64,000 nt of DNA from Bryum argenteum (lineage: Eukaryota; Streptophyta; Bryopsida; Bryales; Bryaceae): the NCBI GenBank assembly GCA_037043015.1, contig CM073327.1, positions 16,040,727 through 16,104,726 of the forward strand, written 5' to 3'. Of this stretch, positions 42,568 through 54,463 are shown piece after piece. The notes below the pieces were generated by a model. The model worked only from the letters and a program-made list of their open reading frames with translations. It did not search any database and was not told where the DNA came from. Numbering within the stretch: the stretch's first letter is position 1; the number at the start of each line of letters is the position of its first letter. The translations under genes and the position numbers were made by a program.

Positions 42568-45500
42568 ATGGAGTCGGATGAGCCTCCTCAACAGCCCCAA
42601 CAATCTCAAGACCCTCGTCAACTAGCCCCTAAGCAACCTCAACAATCTCCTCAGCCTCAGCAACCTCAGGAGCCTCAGCAACATCCGCAACATCCCCAAC
42701 CTCAGCCGCCTCTGGAGGTATCTCCAACGACCATTAAAAGAGGGAGAGGGCGACCACTAGGTTCGGGGGCTAAGATGAAGCACCAGCAGCCTTCTACGGC
42801 AATTCCACTGAACATCAAAAGAGGTAGAGGGCAACCTCGAGGTAGCGGACGTGGTCGTATTGGACAAGATGCAGCCTTTGTGGTGAGCTTTTCAGTTCTC
42901 TTTTTCACATCAACTCATGTGATTTACAATCCAATATGTACAACATCCTTTGAGCTCCATGAAACCTCAATTGCATGAATCCAATGATTATATAACATAT
43001 TTCTCAGAATGCCTCAATTGCAAGAAAGGACATGTTGCTGCACTAAAAGCACATGGTTTGTTATGCTTTCATGATTTAGAAAATGCAAAATTGTTTGAAG
43101 TTTGCATTTAAGTAGCTCAATCCTCTTGCAGGCTCTTCAACGCCAAACCCAACTAAGTAATGAAAATAGAACTCGAAATAACATACCAAGAGGGGGAGAA
43201 CCTGTCCAGTCCAATACTGGAGCACATGATGCTGTTCAGCAGCCCACTCTTGAGAACTTGCAGCAACACTATGGTGATAATGAATCTCCACGTGAGCCTT
43301 TTACTCTACAGGTGAGCTCTCGGCATGATGTCACTTAAGATTTCACAAGTATCGCTACTTGAATCTCATTTACATGATTGACATGGCAATCTCATTTCTG
43401 TGTTTCAAAGACGGCCACTGTCACAAGATTCCTTCTAACTTTGAATGTGCAATATTTTCATAATTCTTGCATTTAAACAGCTGCATGCATTCCTCTTGCA
43501 GAATCTGCATCTGCCACTAGAGCATCGTGGTAGAGGCATGCTCGACGCAGGTCGTTTCCAGTCTGATGTCGCACCACATGATGCGGTTCAGGAGTCCTCA
43601 CGGGGCATTTTACAGCCGCTTACTCCTGAGGATGGTCAGCGGGCATTTCAGGAGTTGCAACATCAGCCTTCACTTGAGCAGCCATCTTGGGATAATGTAC
43701 CTCCAAGGCTCGAGAATCCTCAGCTCCTGGTGAGCCTTTCCGTTCTCTAATTCACACCATTTGATGCCTGCTCCGAATCATTGTGAGACTCTATAGCCTC
43801 ATTTTTATGTTTCACATGCAGCATGACATTGTATCTCTGTTCTGGTTTTCAGGGACTCGTAAGGTAGTTGCAAGAATAGAACATGATTCATTCTAACATA
43901 AGATTCCCGAATGTGCAAAGTTTTATGAAGTTTGTGTTCAAATAGTTGAATTCCTTCGTAGGCTCTGAAAATGCAAATGGAACGTCGTGCTGCACGCATG
44001 GCTGGAGGAGGTCCTAAGTTCAGAGGAGGTACGTCCAGCGGAGGCCATACATTCAGAGGAGGTGGCGTCGGGTTCGAGCACATGATGCGATCACAAGATG
44101 CTATTCACCAGCCCTTTCATGGAATTCGTGATAACCAAACTCACGATGATCACTTACAATTGCTGGTGAGCTTTTCAGTCCACATTAACTAATGCTAGTT
44201 ACACTTCGATGTGTTTATTGACATTTCACCACTTCCTAGTTCCTCAATTTTGTGAATAGACCATTTACATGATGTTTTGTAACTTCTGTACTTCATGGAC
44301 AAGGTAGTTGCACCAAAAGTCATTTCAATTCTATAATTGAGAGCAAAGAATATTGTTTGAGGTTTGCGGTTGATAATCTAGATTCCTCTTGTAGGATTTG
44401 CGACGCCACTTGGAACAAAACCACGATATGGGCATTCACATAAGTCGTGTCCAGTCTGATGTTGGAGCACATGATGTTGTTAAGCAGGTGGCATGCGAGG
44501 ATGTCCAGCAGCCCCCTGGCCAGAATGATCATCAGCCTGCTAGTGAAAATGTTCAACAGCCGGCTAGCCATAATGTTTACTGGTCCCCTCCCGGCGAGAA
44601 TATCCCTCAGCCGGCTCCTCAGAATGTTTATCAGTCCCCTCCACAGAATGTCGAGCAGTATTCTCCTGAGCAGCTAGCTCTCAAGAATTTACATCAACCC
44701 TCTTGGATGGAAGAGCCCGCTCCCGAGAACGTACAACAACCCTTTTGCTTGGATATTGAAGAGCCCTCTAGACAATATGTACAGCTACCCTCTCAAGAGT
44801 ATGTTCAAGAGCCCTCTTGTGAGAATGTCCAGCAGGCCGATCGAGAGAATCAGTCTCCTCGTGAGATAATTTTGAGACAGGTTTGATCGACATCTACTCT
44901 GAAAATTTGATTATGATTACTTACTTTTCGTGCACGTGAGCTTTTGGTTTCATGTCAGTTGAGATTCAACAAGTATTGCTATTCTCAATTTAGTGTTTTA
45001 AGGACACTCACTGTAGCTGCGATTAAAGCACAATATTCATTCTACTTTGAATGTGCAATATTGTTATGAATCTTGCATTTAAGTAGCTAGATTCTTCTTG
45101 CAGGATCTGCAACTGCCACTGGAACATCGTGATAGAGGCATGCCTGCACACACTCGTTACCAGTCTGACGTCGGAGCACATGTTGCGGTTCAGGAGTCCT
45201 CCGGGAGGTTTTTACAGCGGGTTACTCTTGAGAATGCTCAGCAGGTTATTCAGGAGTTGCAAAACCCATCTTCTCTTCAGCAGCCATTGTTGGATGATGT
45301 TTCTTCCAGTCTCCAGAATTCTTCCCTGGTGAGACTTTCCGTTCTCTGATTCACATGCCTTTTGCGAATCATCGTGAGCATGAACAGCACGAAACAACAT
45401 GGGAAGCTTGATCTGTAGCCACATTTTCTTTTTTCACATGCATGACATTGTATCTCTGTTCTGGTTTTCAGGGACTTGTAAGGTAGTTGCATGAACAGAA

Positions 45501-48500
45501 CATGATTCATTCTGATACAGGAGTCCGGAATGTGCAAAGTTTTATGAAGTTTGCATTCAAATAGTAGAATTTCTTCGCAGGCTTTGAAAATGCCACTACG
45601 CCATTGTGCTGCACGCATGGCCAGAAGAGGAACGTTCAGAGGCCGTATGTCTAGAGGAGGAGGTACATCTAGAGGAGGCCGAACCTTAAGAGGAGGTGGG
45701 GTCGGGTTTGAGCACATGATGAGATCACAAAATGCTGTTCAGCAACCCTTTCGTGAGATTCGTGAGAATGAAACCCACGATGATGATCGGTTACAATTGG
45801 TGGTGAGCTTTTCAGTCCACACCAAGTGATGCCACTTACACTTCGATATGTGTACATATCTCCATTTCACCACTTCCTTGTTCCTCAGTTTCATGTGTAT
45901 CTTTTGTACAACATGAAATAGGCAGTGACATTTTAATTCAAAGCGAGGAATAGTGTTTCAGTAGTCATTTTTATTCATATGGAGGAATACTGATTTAGGT
46001 TTGCGATTGATTGGTCTGGATTCCTCTTTCAGGCTTTGCAAGACGACTTCGAACAACACCAAGGTTTGGGCATTCACATAAGTCGTGTCCAGTCTGATGT
46101 CGGAGCACCTCGTGTTGTTATGCAGCGGGCCTGCAAGGATGTCGAGCAGCCTGCTCGTGAGAATGTCCAACAGGCGGCTGGCCAGATTTTTTACTGGTCC
46201 CCTCCCGACAATCAGTACCGTCCCGAGATTGTCGAGCAGTATTCACTTGAGTATGATCAACAGCCAGCTCCCGAGAATGTACATCAACCCTCTTGGATGG
46301 ATGTTGAAGAGCCCGCTCCCGAGCATGCACAACAACCCTTTGGCTTGGATATTGAAGTGACCTCTCGACAGAATGTACCGCTACCCTCTCAAGAGAATGT
46401 TGAAGAGTCCTCTTGTGAGAATGTCCAAGAGCCCGTTCGAGAGAATGATCGTGAGATAATATTGAAAGAGGTTCGATCGACATCTTCTTTGAAATTTTGA
46501 ATAAGAGTACTTTCTTTCGGTTTGATGTCATTTGAGATTCCACAAGTGTCGCTACCTAATTTACATGATTGATGACCTGTGTCTCAACCGTCACGGTAGC
46601 TGCGACTAAGGCACAAGATTCATTCTAACTTTGAATGTACAATATTGTTATGAATCTTGCATTTAAATAGTTGGATTCCTCTTGCAGGATCTGCAAGTGC
46701 CACTGGAACATCGTGGTAGAGGCATGCCCGCAGACGCAGGTCGTTTCCATTCTGATGTCGGAGCACTTGAAGCGGTTAGGGAGTGCTTTGTGGGGGTTTT
46801 ACAACAGTCTACTCTTGAGAATGTTGAGTTGCAACACCAACCTTCTCTTGAGGAGCCACCTTGGGATGATGTAACTCCCAGTTTTGAGAATTCTTTCCTA
46901 GTGAGCCTTTTCGTTCTCTGATTCACACCATTTGATGCCTCTTACAAATCATTGTGAGCATGAACAGCATGAGAAGCTCTGTAGCCTCATTTTTATGTTT
47001 CACATGTATGACTTTATATCTTTGTTCTGGTTTTAACGGACTTGTAAGGTAGTTGTACAAATAGAACATGATTCATTCTGACATAGAATTCCCGAATGCA
47101 CAAAGTTTTATGAAGTTTGCATTGAAACAATTGAATTTCCTCGCAGGCTTTGGAAATGCCACCGGGACGTTGTGCTGCACGCATGGCCAGAGGAGGTACG
47201 TCCACAGGAGGTTTTATGTCCACAGGAGGCCGAACCTTTAGAGGAGATGGAGTCGGGTTCGAGCACATGATGAGATCACAGGATGCTATTGAGCAGCCCT
47301 TTGGTGAGATGCGTGAGAATGGAACTCAGGACGATGAGTTACAATTGCTGGTGAGCTTTTCAATCCACTCCAACTGATATTTACACTTCGAAATGTGTAT
47401 CAATATTTCACCACTTGCTCCCTCTTCAACTTTGCGATGTTGTTGTTAAGAAGCGGGCTAGCAAGGATGTTGAGCAGCCCCATGGCCAGAATGATCACCA
47501 GCCTGCTCTTCAGAATGTCCAACAGTCGGCTGGCCAGAATGTTTACTGGTCCCCTCCCGAGAATATCCCGCAGCCGGCTCCTCGGAATTTTTATCAGTCC
47601 CCTTCCGAGAATGTCCAGGAGCAGTATTCTTCTGAGTATGTTCAGCAGCCAGCTCCCGAGAATGTACAGTACATCAACCCTCTTGTATGGATGTTGAAGA
47701 GCCCGCTCGTGAGAACGTACAACAACTCTTTGGCTTGGATATTAAAGTGACCTCTGGACAGAATGTTCAGCTAGTAGCCTCTCAAGAGAATGTTCAGCCT
47801 GGGCCCACTCTTGAGAATTTGCAGCAGCACTCTCGTCTTAACGAATCTCCACCTGAGCCTTTTTCCGTGCATGTGACCTTTCGATTTGATGTCAGTTGAG
47901 ATTTCACAAGTAGGGCTACCTCATTTACATGATTGACATGGCCATCCCATTTCTGTGTTTCAAGGACAGTCACGGTAGCTGCAGTTAAAGCACCATATTC
48001 ATTCTAACTATGAATGTGCAATATTGTTATGAATCTTGCACTTAAATAGCCGGATTTCTCTTGCAGGATCTGCAACTGCCAGTGGAACATCGTGGTAGAG
48101 GCATGCCCGAGTTTGATGTCGGAGCATTTGACGCGGTTAGAGAGTCCTTTGGGGGGATTTTAGAGCAGTCTAGTCTTGAGGATGCTGAGCGTGCCTTTCA
48201 GGAGTTGGAACAACAGCCTTCTCTTGAGCAGCCACCTTGGGATGATGTACCTCCCGGTCTCGACGATTCTTTCATGCTGGTGAGCCTTTTCGTTCTCTGA
48301 TTCACACCATTGGATGCAAATTACAAATCATTGTGAGCATGAACAACATGAGAAGCTTGAATCAGATTATTTACATTGAATGAGATCATTTACATGTTCT
48401 ATATATCTTCAGTACTTCATGCACTAGCAGCTCCACTAGAAGTCATTTCAATTCTGATTCAGAGCAAGGAATATTGTTTGAGGTTTGCAGTTGATAATCT

Positions 48501-50650
48501 GGATTCCTCTTGCAGGCTTTGCCACGCGACTTCGAACTAAACCATGGTTTGGGCATTCACATAAGTCGTGTCCAGTCTGATGTCGGAGCACATGATGTCG
48601 TTAAGCAGCGGGCTAGCGAGGATGTTGAGCAGCCTCCTGGCCAGAATGATCACCAGCCTGGTTGTGAGAATGTCCAACAACCGGCTGGCCAGAATGTTTA
48701 CTGGTCCCCTCTCGAGAATATCCCGCAGCCGGCTCCTCGTAATGTTTATCAGTCCCCTTCCGAGAATGTGGAGGAGCAGTATTCTCTTGAGTATGTTAAG
48801 CAGTCAGCTCCCGAGAATGTACATCAACCCTCTTGGATGGATGTTGAAGAGCCCGCTCCCGAGAACGTATAGCAACCCTTTCACTTGGATATTAAAGAGC
48901 CCTCTCGACAGAATGTTCAGCAGGCCGATCGAGAGAATCAGTCTCCTCGTGAGATAATATTAAGAGAGGTCTGATCGACATCCAGCTACTCTGAAAATTT
49001 GATCAAGAATACTTATGAATTTACACAGTAGTGGGAACTAGTACGGTGTCAATTTTACTCGATCAACAAATCATTCTTGGTCTGTTGCGGAAAAATTAAT
49101 GACTAATCTTGTTCTTGTGACTGTCTACAGATGCCAGCAACTGAACGCAATATAGTGCCGACCAACTTCACACCCGAGCTCGTGGACATATCACGCCAAC
49201 CCTACCAGGCAGAAGTTCCGACAGCCACAGCTAGACCACGAGCTTCATTGAGGCGGTTTCGACGTACAGTCGAATCGGTGCCAACCACCATGATGTCCGC
49301 AGACGGGAGTGTAACCAGGATCCAGCCCGGGCCTTATGACTCTGCAGTCCTACTTCCCAACAGTCCCCACAGTATCGAGGTATGTCATGAACAACATAGA
49401 CTACTGCTAGGAAAAGTGAGAATCAGTGCAATGAACGAAACGATTGTCGTGTCAGTGTCAATGTGAACTGATACTGTAAGCTTCTACGTGTATGTTTATT
49501 TAACTAGGAACGGCGGATCACAGTCATTTCAAGGATATGGAATCGAAACAATCCACAATGTCCTGCAAAAGACTTTTATTACAATGTATGAACAGATCTT
49601 CAATCTACTGTTCCACCAGTAAGTCATAACTCTACACCCTGGTTTCTCACTTCAAAATAGTAACAGATTTTTGGTTTTTTGGGACATGATCAGATCCGAG
49701 AAAAGGTGCAGGAAGAGTTGAACATCATCAACGACAGATTGTTTGATACTTTTTTGGAAATCTGCGAGGCTCCTGCATCGAGCCAAATTGGCATATTGAG
49801 GCTTTCTTGCACTTACAAAGCCGTGGGCTTTAGTGCAGATTGGGGTCCTATGGTAAGAAACTTTCGCCGGTCTTGCTTGCTTTCGTACCAATACTTAAAT
49901 CTAGTTGATGCATATATCCATTCAACGTTAATGTGGAGTACTTAAGTGTAAGTGAGTTATTACATTATTTAGTTTATTGTTTTATATCTGATTTAAACTC
50001 TAATTTTTTTGTGCAACATGACAGAAACCCAAGCCATATACACTCTTTTTGACTGTACCACCAGCCTATCCCCAACAGTCCCCCGATCTCTGTTTAGACG
50101 AAGCAGAAACAGAGTAAGCTTCTATCTTTTGTCCATGCTGTCTCTTCAATCTTGCAATTTGATAGATCATTTGTAACTTATCCTCCCTACATTTGGCAAA
50201 CTCTTGGGCTTGAATTCCAAGAGAAAGTAATTTTTACAGCTTGTTTGCATGACTCTAAAGTATTTAAAAGTTGTGTTCATAATACACCTCTTTGAGTCAT
50301 TATGAACAAGTCGTATAAATCAAGAGGATGTTTGTCTTCAGTAGCAGCATTGAATGAACAAGTAACGTTGATTGATTAGCAAAAGTGATGTAGGAGGGAT
50401 ATGGCATTGTAGTTGGTGAGTTACCATTCTGACGAAATGTTTTGGAAAAATTTGTAGAGCCCCATGTTACAAGGGAGTACGAGAGTACTTTATACAATAT
50501 ATCTCTAGCAGGCGAGCACCTATTTCTCTCATTGAGATTGCCACCACTTGGGACCAGTATGCTCGGAATGCTCTCAACGGGTATGCAATTCGGCATGGTG
50601 GTGGCGGGTTCTCTGAGGCCATTGGTGTTTGGGAGACGGCAAATTTTTGA
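42568..50650 (+). CDS. MED15-like Mediator subunit gene with amplified exons
   Basis: Multi-exon gene model: 42568-42882, 43132-43311, 43502-43729, 43962-44165, 44395-44880, 45104-45328, 45581-45802, 46033-46470, 46688-46900, 47147-47350, 48067-48279, 48516-48968, 49131-49379, 49508-49585, 49694-49852, 50025-50113, 50458-50650. All introns start GT (mostly GTGAGC) and end AG. Exon 1 is P/Q-rich with AT-hooks (KRGRGRPLGSG). The middle exons are Q/P-rich and RGG-rich. The last three exons match the plant MED15 C-terminus: LNIINDRLFDTF, TVPPAYPQQSPDLCLDEA, and SLIEIATTWDQYARNAL followed by a G-rich F-x-x-x-x-G-x-W-E end. MED15 is a tail subunit of the Mediator co-activator of RNA polymerase II. 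No KIX domain is seen in this window. An AG just before the first exon (42561) suggests an upstream leader exon. Exon 48516-48968 holds an in-frame TAG at 48870, so a full-length product needs that exon skipped. The last five exons alone give 255 codons from an ATG at 49131. Confidence 0.7.
43502..45103 (+). repeat. Tri-exon unit 1 (exons B1, C1, D1)
   Basis: Exon B1 43502-43729 (LPLEHRGRGM, SDVAPHDAVQ), C1 43962-44165 (RGG/FRGG box, VGFEHMMRSQDA), D1 44395-44880 (HISRVQSDVG, then about ten ENVQQP-like repeats). Introns are homologous to those of the other units, so the duplication is at DNA level. This is the best-preserved unit. Confidence 0.9.
45104..46687 (+). repeat. Tri-exon unit 2 (exons B2, C2, D2)
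   Basis: Exons 45104-45328, 45581-45802 and 46033-46470, in the same order and phase as unit 1. C2 has a stronger RGG box (SRGGGTSRGGRTLRGGG). D2 is 48 bp shorter than D1. Confidence 0.9.
46688..48066 (+). repeat. Tri-exon unit 3 (exons B3, C3, decayed D3)
   Basis: B3 46688-46900 and C3 47147-47350 are intact. D3 (about 47436-47890) has lost its splice acceptor and first roughly 30 codons. It also carries a 5-bp duplication (GTACAGTACA, 47664-47673) that shifts the frame. It is probably no longer an exon. Confidence 0.85.
48067..49130 (+). repeat. Tri-exon unit 4 (exons B4, D4; C exon missing)
   Basis: B4 48067-48279 runs through a single 236-bp intron to D4 48516-48968. The C exon and flanking intron are deleted. 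D4 has a nonsense codon TAG at 48870-48872 where units 1 and 2 have CAA. Confidence 0.88.
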
Positions 50651-51349
50651 GTTGCTGAATTTAGATAGTGGCATGCTTGAAAGTTGAAACCTTATTGGAG
50701 ATTGACTCTTGGAGTTTTAGCAAGGTTCGTACTTGCGTCAAGATAGTGGTTGGAGAGGATGGGGTTCAAAATCATGCAAGTAGGATCATCTTGTCATGAA
50801 GATTGCTTGTATTAGCATTTGTATACATTTATGTTTTTCTTCTTAATATGAGTGTCGGTTGGTTGTTTTTTTTTTTGTTTGGTGACTTTGTGATGAGCTT
50901 TATGATGAGCTTTTTGATTATGAAAGTAGGCTCAATTACTTCATGATCTAAAATACCTCTTATTTTTATATATGCGTCATTTTCATAATGATATTGTATA
51001 TCTTATACAACACTTCATATGTTTGGTGTAATGGAAAGATATGGAGATAGAAGCACAATAGAGTGGATCAAATAGCATGTGAAAATTGTTGTTTACTAAG
51101 AATTCTTTACTTCAAGTGTTGTTTGAGGTGATTCTCTTGGCATAAGTTATAATATTTGTACAATTAGTCAATTTGAAGGAGCATCATTTTTTAATTTTAA
51201 ATCTTTTCCAAAGTACATATTTTGAAACCGTGTTTTCTTTTTGCCAAAAACCTACGATAATATTAGTAGTCTATGTTAAAGTTATAAATCTAAGTACTAG
51301 AGGAATCTTTTTATTTATATAGAGTTCATTATAAGTTTTTATAAACCCT
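50651..51349. other. 3' flank of the MED15-like gene
   Basis: Presumed 3' UTR for the first 150-200 bp (T-rich tract near 50850), then AT-rich DNA without features. Confidence 0.4.
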
Positions 51350-53060
51350 CAAGCTAAAAATGAATGTGTGCTTTTCAAACCTTAGCCTTGTAGAAGTAAT
51401 AACCTTCGTAAAGAATAATCCGGTTTCCTTGTTTGTGACCCAATATTTGAAAATACAGTTCGATTAATTGTTTAGACGGAATTGAAAAAGCAAACAAGAT
51501 CCGATTGACAATGTTGGAGATTAGTGGAGCTCATTTGCACATGATCTTAACAACAATATATATAAATTGGACACCAAAATAGCTTTAGGCGCATGAATGT
51601 ACTTGGAGGTAATTTTGTTAATTGGTATTGCGAAAAGTTTTGTATCAAATTTATCATTAAATTTATTACTATATTATAGTTTAACACATATTCCTCTTTT
51701 TTATACTCAAAATAAAAAGTATGTTATCACAATAAATAAAAAGCTTGAAAAGTTAGAAAAATGATAGAAGGAGAATTTAAACAAACACCTGATCACAAAA
51801 ACCCAAAATTGAAAAGCTTGACAATATGATGGTACACATGTAAAGAGACTTTTCTCTTTGTTCAATATGATATTTATAATTCTAACCTTGCGCAACTATC
51901 AAGGCTTGCAAATTGTAGAGTACTCTCGTTTCTCTGTTCCCGGTTTTGCCAACTTGTGTTCCCTTGTTCTCTCATGTTCGATTTTCCGTCCTTTGTTCCC
52001 TCGTCTCTAATTCTCCATCTTCCATTCCTTTGGTCCTTGTTCTCTAACCCAAGCTCCCGCTCCAAGTTTCGTGGCCCTCCAACTTCCATTCCCGTTTTCC
52101 ATCATTTGTTCATGGTTCCATGTCCCATTTTCCCTCATTCGCTTCTTCTCCCATTTACTCATTTGCACGTCCTATTTCATGTTGTTCATTCCTTATCCTC
52201 TCAACTTCTTCTTATTATGTTCAAATTTGATCGTCACTTAACAACATTCATATAATACTTAACAAATATTTTCAATCTCTTCAAAACTCTTCATGCTCTA
52301 TATGCTCTTCATGTTCTATACCCAAATGATGATGATCATGTTTATGACCGTGTTTGTATGGATTGCCAACAAAAAATGAACAGACACTATTCCTTTATAA
52401 ATATATCGATCTCTCAAAATTTAGTATTTGGTACTCTTAATGATAAGAGAAGTGAAAGATTACTGAGTATCGAGATAAATTGGGTTCTTTGCCATAAACT
52501 TCAAGAAGTTTAGAAACTTTTTTACGTTTCAAACTTGCATCTATAAGATTGTTAGAATAATTTACAAATTTATATGGTTTGATTGTTAATACTTGAAATG
52601 TGATTGTATTAAATATAAATGAGATTTGGCCAACCGATATGAAGGTCAACTATAGCAGGTAGATATATTTTTCAAATTCTTGAAGAAAGTTTAAGCGCCT
52701 TAACTTTCTAAGCATCCCAACCTAATTTAACCCATGATTTACAGAAAACACGTTATATGTAACAGATGGAAATTAAAAAAAAGTTATTTAATGTCGACCA
52801 TACAATCTTTGGTTCTCTTATTACATGTCATGTAGGTCAAGGTATTTTGAGTGAATTGGCTTCATAAACTCTAACATCGCAATGTATTAGTCTTCAAAAA
52901 ATAAATACCATATCATGGTCCGTGCACAAGTTGCAACATGACGGCACTTGGTCATATATAACAATCTACCCTTTCCAACTATCGTCTTTGCAAAGAAGTA
53001 ACAATTCACGTTTTTAGATTTCAAAGACCCTATTAAACAACAATTTTGTTGAATTGAGAC
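51350..53060 (+). repeat. Dispersed repeat R1, second long copy
   Basis: The 5' part matches 7570-8330 and the 3' part matches 35090-37620. It therefore bridges the two and shows they are parts of one family at least 1.7 kb long. No coding or recognisable ends. Confidence 0.65.
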
Positions 53061-53522
53061 TTTGCAAGTCTCATTTCAACTCCCCTTAGTTTCCGACTCT
53101 CTATCTAAAAATGTATTGATTTCCACACCTCCTCTTCCCACAAATCACGGGTTTATACTTGGCGTAGAACGCCTCATCTCAAGAATCATTCTTGAACCAA
53201 GAACGGCAACTCCGAGAGAAGAGAAAAAAAGTTAAAACAATTCCTAGGCTAAGAGGGTTTCATTTTGTGCAAAAAATTTCAATCTAATCAAACTAATTAT
53301 TAAACATGCTAAGTCCAAAATTAACATAGTACTGATAAATTCTTTAAAATCTAGAATCATTTTTCCAAAACAAGTGCACTTCTTCAGTACAAGGATATGA
53401 CCAGAAAGTAACACCCCTATCATTATTTCCTTATAAGTAATGGGGGTCATCACTAAAATATATGAGAGTTTGCAACGTATTTCACGAAGTTGCTCAAGTG
53501 AAGCAACGTCCAAGTATGTTCT

Positions 53523-54463
53523 TTAACCCTTTCATGACCACTCCTGTTTTGGAAGTCAAGGTTTTTTTGAGGTGTCTGGATGTATTTTGGAATGCATCGA
53601 ACAAATGAAGGGTAAAAATTAAGATCCGACCGTATAAATGTGTAGTGAATTTCATATACATGCTAGTAGCCAAACATGGGTCAGATCTACCGTATGAACT
53701 AGAGTATTATGATGTTCTGAGTCAACTGTAGTACAAAGCGTATACATGGCCTCGAAGCTTTTTACTAGAATTAGAGACCAGAATATCCAGATTTGGGCAA
53801 AACACATGTGGTCAATATTGTAGAGAGTTTGAAGATCTATCCAACAACACCATGAGCGCTGCATTTCGAGCATTTATGAAACTTAAATTGTGAAAAGAGA
53901 CCAAAAACCCAGTTCCTTGTATACGGTAGCGTACGAGAAATACATTGGATATTGTAGCAAATATGGTCAGATTGAAAAATTAGACATGGTCACATTCATT
54001 AGATGCCGAGCCTTGACATAGAATTAGTGTGCAAACAACATGTGGTTGATTCTTTTTGGAGAGGATTTCAGGTTGTACAAACGTATACGCTTTGATGGAC
54101 GGTGTTGGATTGCCAAAAGAAATAAACTCTTCTTTTGTCGATGGAGCCAATTGAGTAGTACCCCCATGTTCCCAAGGGACCCTTAGAATTGGTGTCATGT
54201 GTTCTTGACAGCCGTATTTCTTGAATCTTTCTTCCTTCTTTCCAGACCAGCTACCGTATCGCATACTCATCACCATGTATAAACAGCTCTACCAGGCGGA
54301 GTATGAGTCCAAATGCATCGTTGTTTTGTGTAATAGATCCAGTACACACTCCTCTTCCGGCGTTGTTCTCTAACATTTTGCTCTTTCTACACAGATTCTA
54401 CTCAATCATGGAATAACCACACTTGAGCGACCATATTTGGTTGATTGGTCATGAAAGGGTTAA
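53523..54463. mobile_element. piggyBac-like non-autonomous element with perfect termini
   Basis: TTAA at both ends and 14-bp perfect inverted termini CCCTTTCATGACCA / TGGTCATGAAAGGG; 941 bp. Its ends differ from the CCCTTAAACGCCC families, so it belongs to a separate family. The internal 98-codon minus-strand frame has no transposase motif. Confidence 0.85.

Noticed and set aside
42568-49130. CRISPR-like array (regular repeats and spacers)
   Set aside because: The periodicity is 1.6 kb and comes from exon triplets with splice sites. Nothing resembles short direct repeats with unique spacers.
53980-54273. 98-codon minus-strand frame in the 53523-54463 element as a transposase
   Set aside because: Has no catalytic aspartate pattern or piggyBac motif, and the element is too short for a transposase gene.
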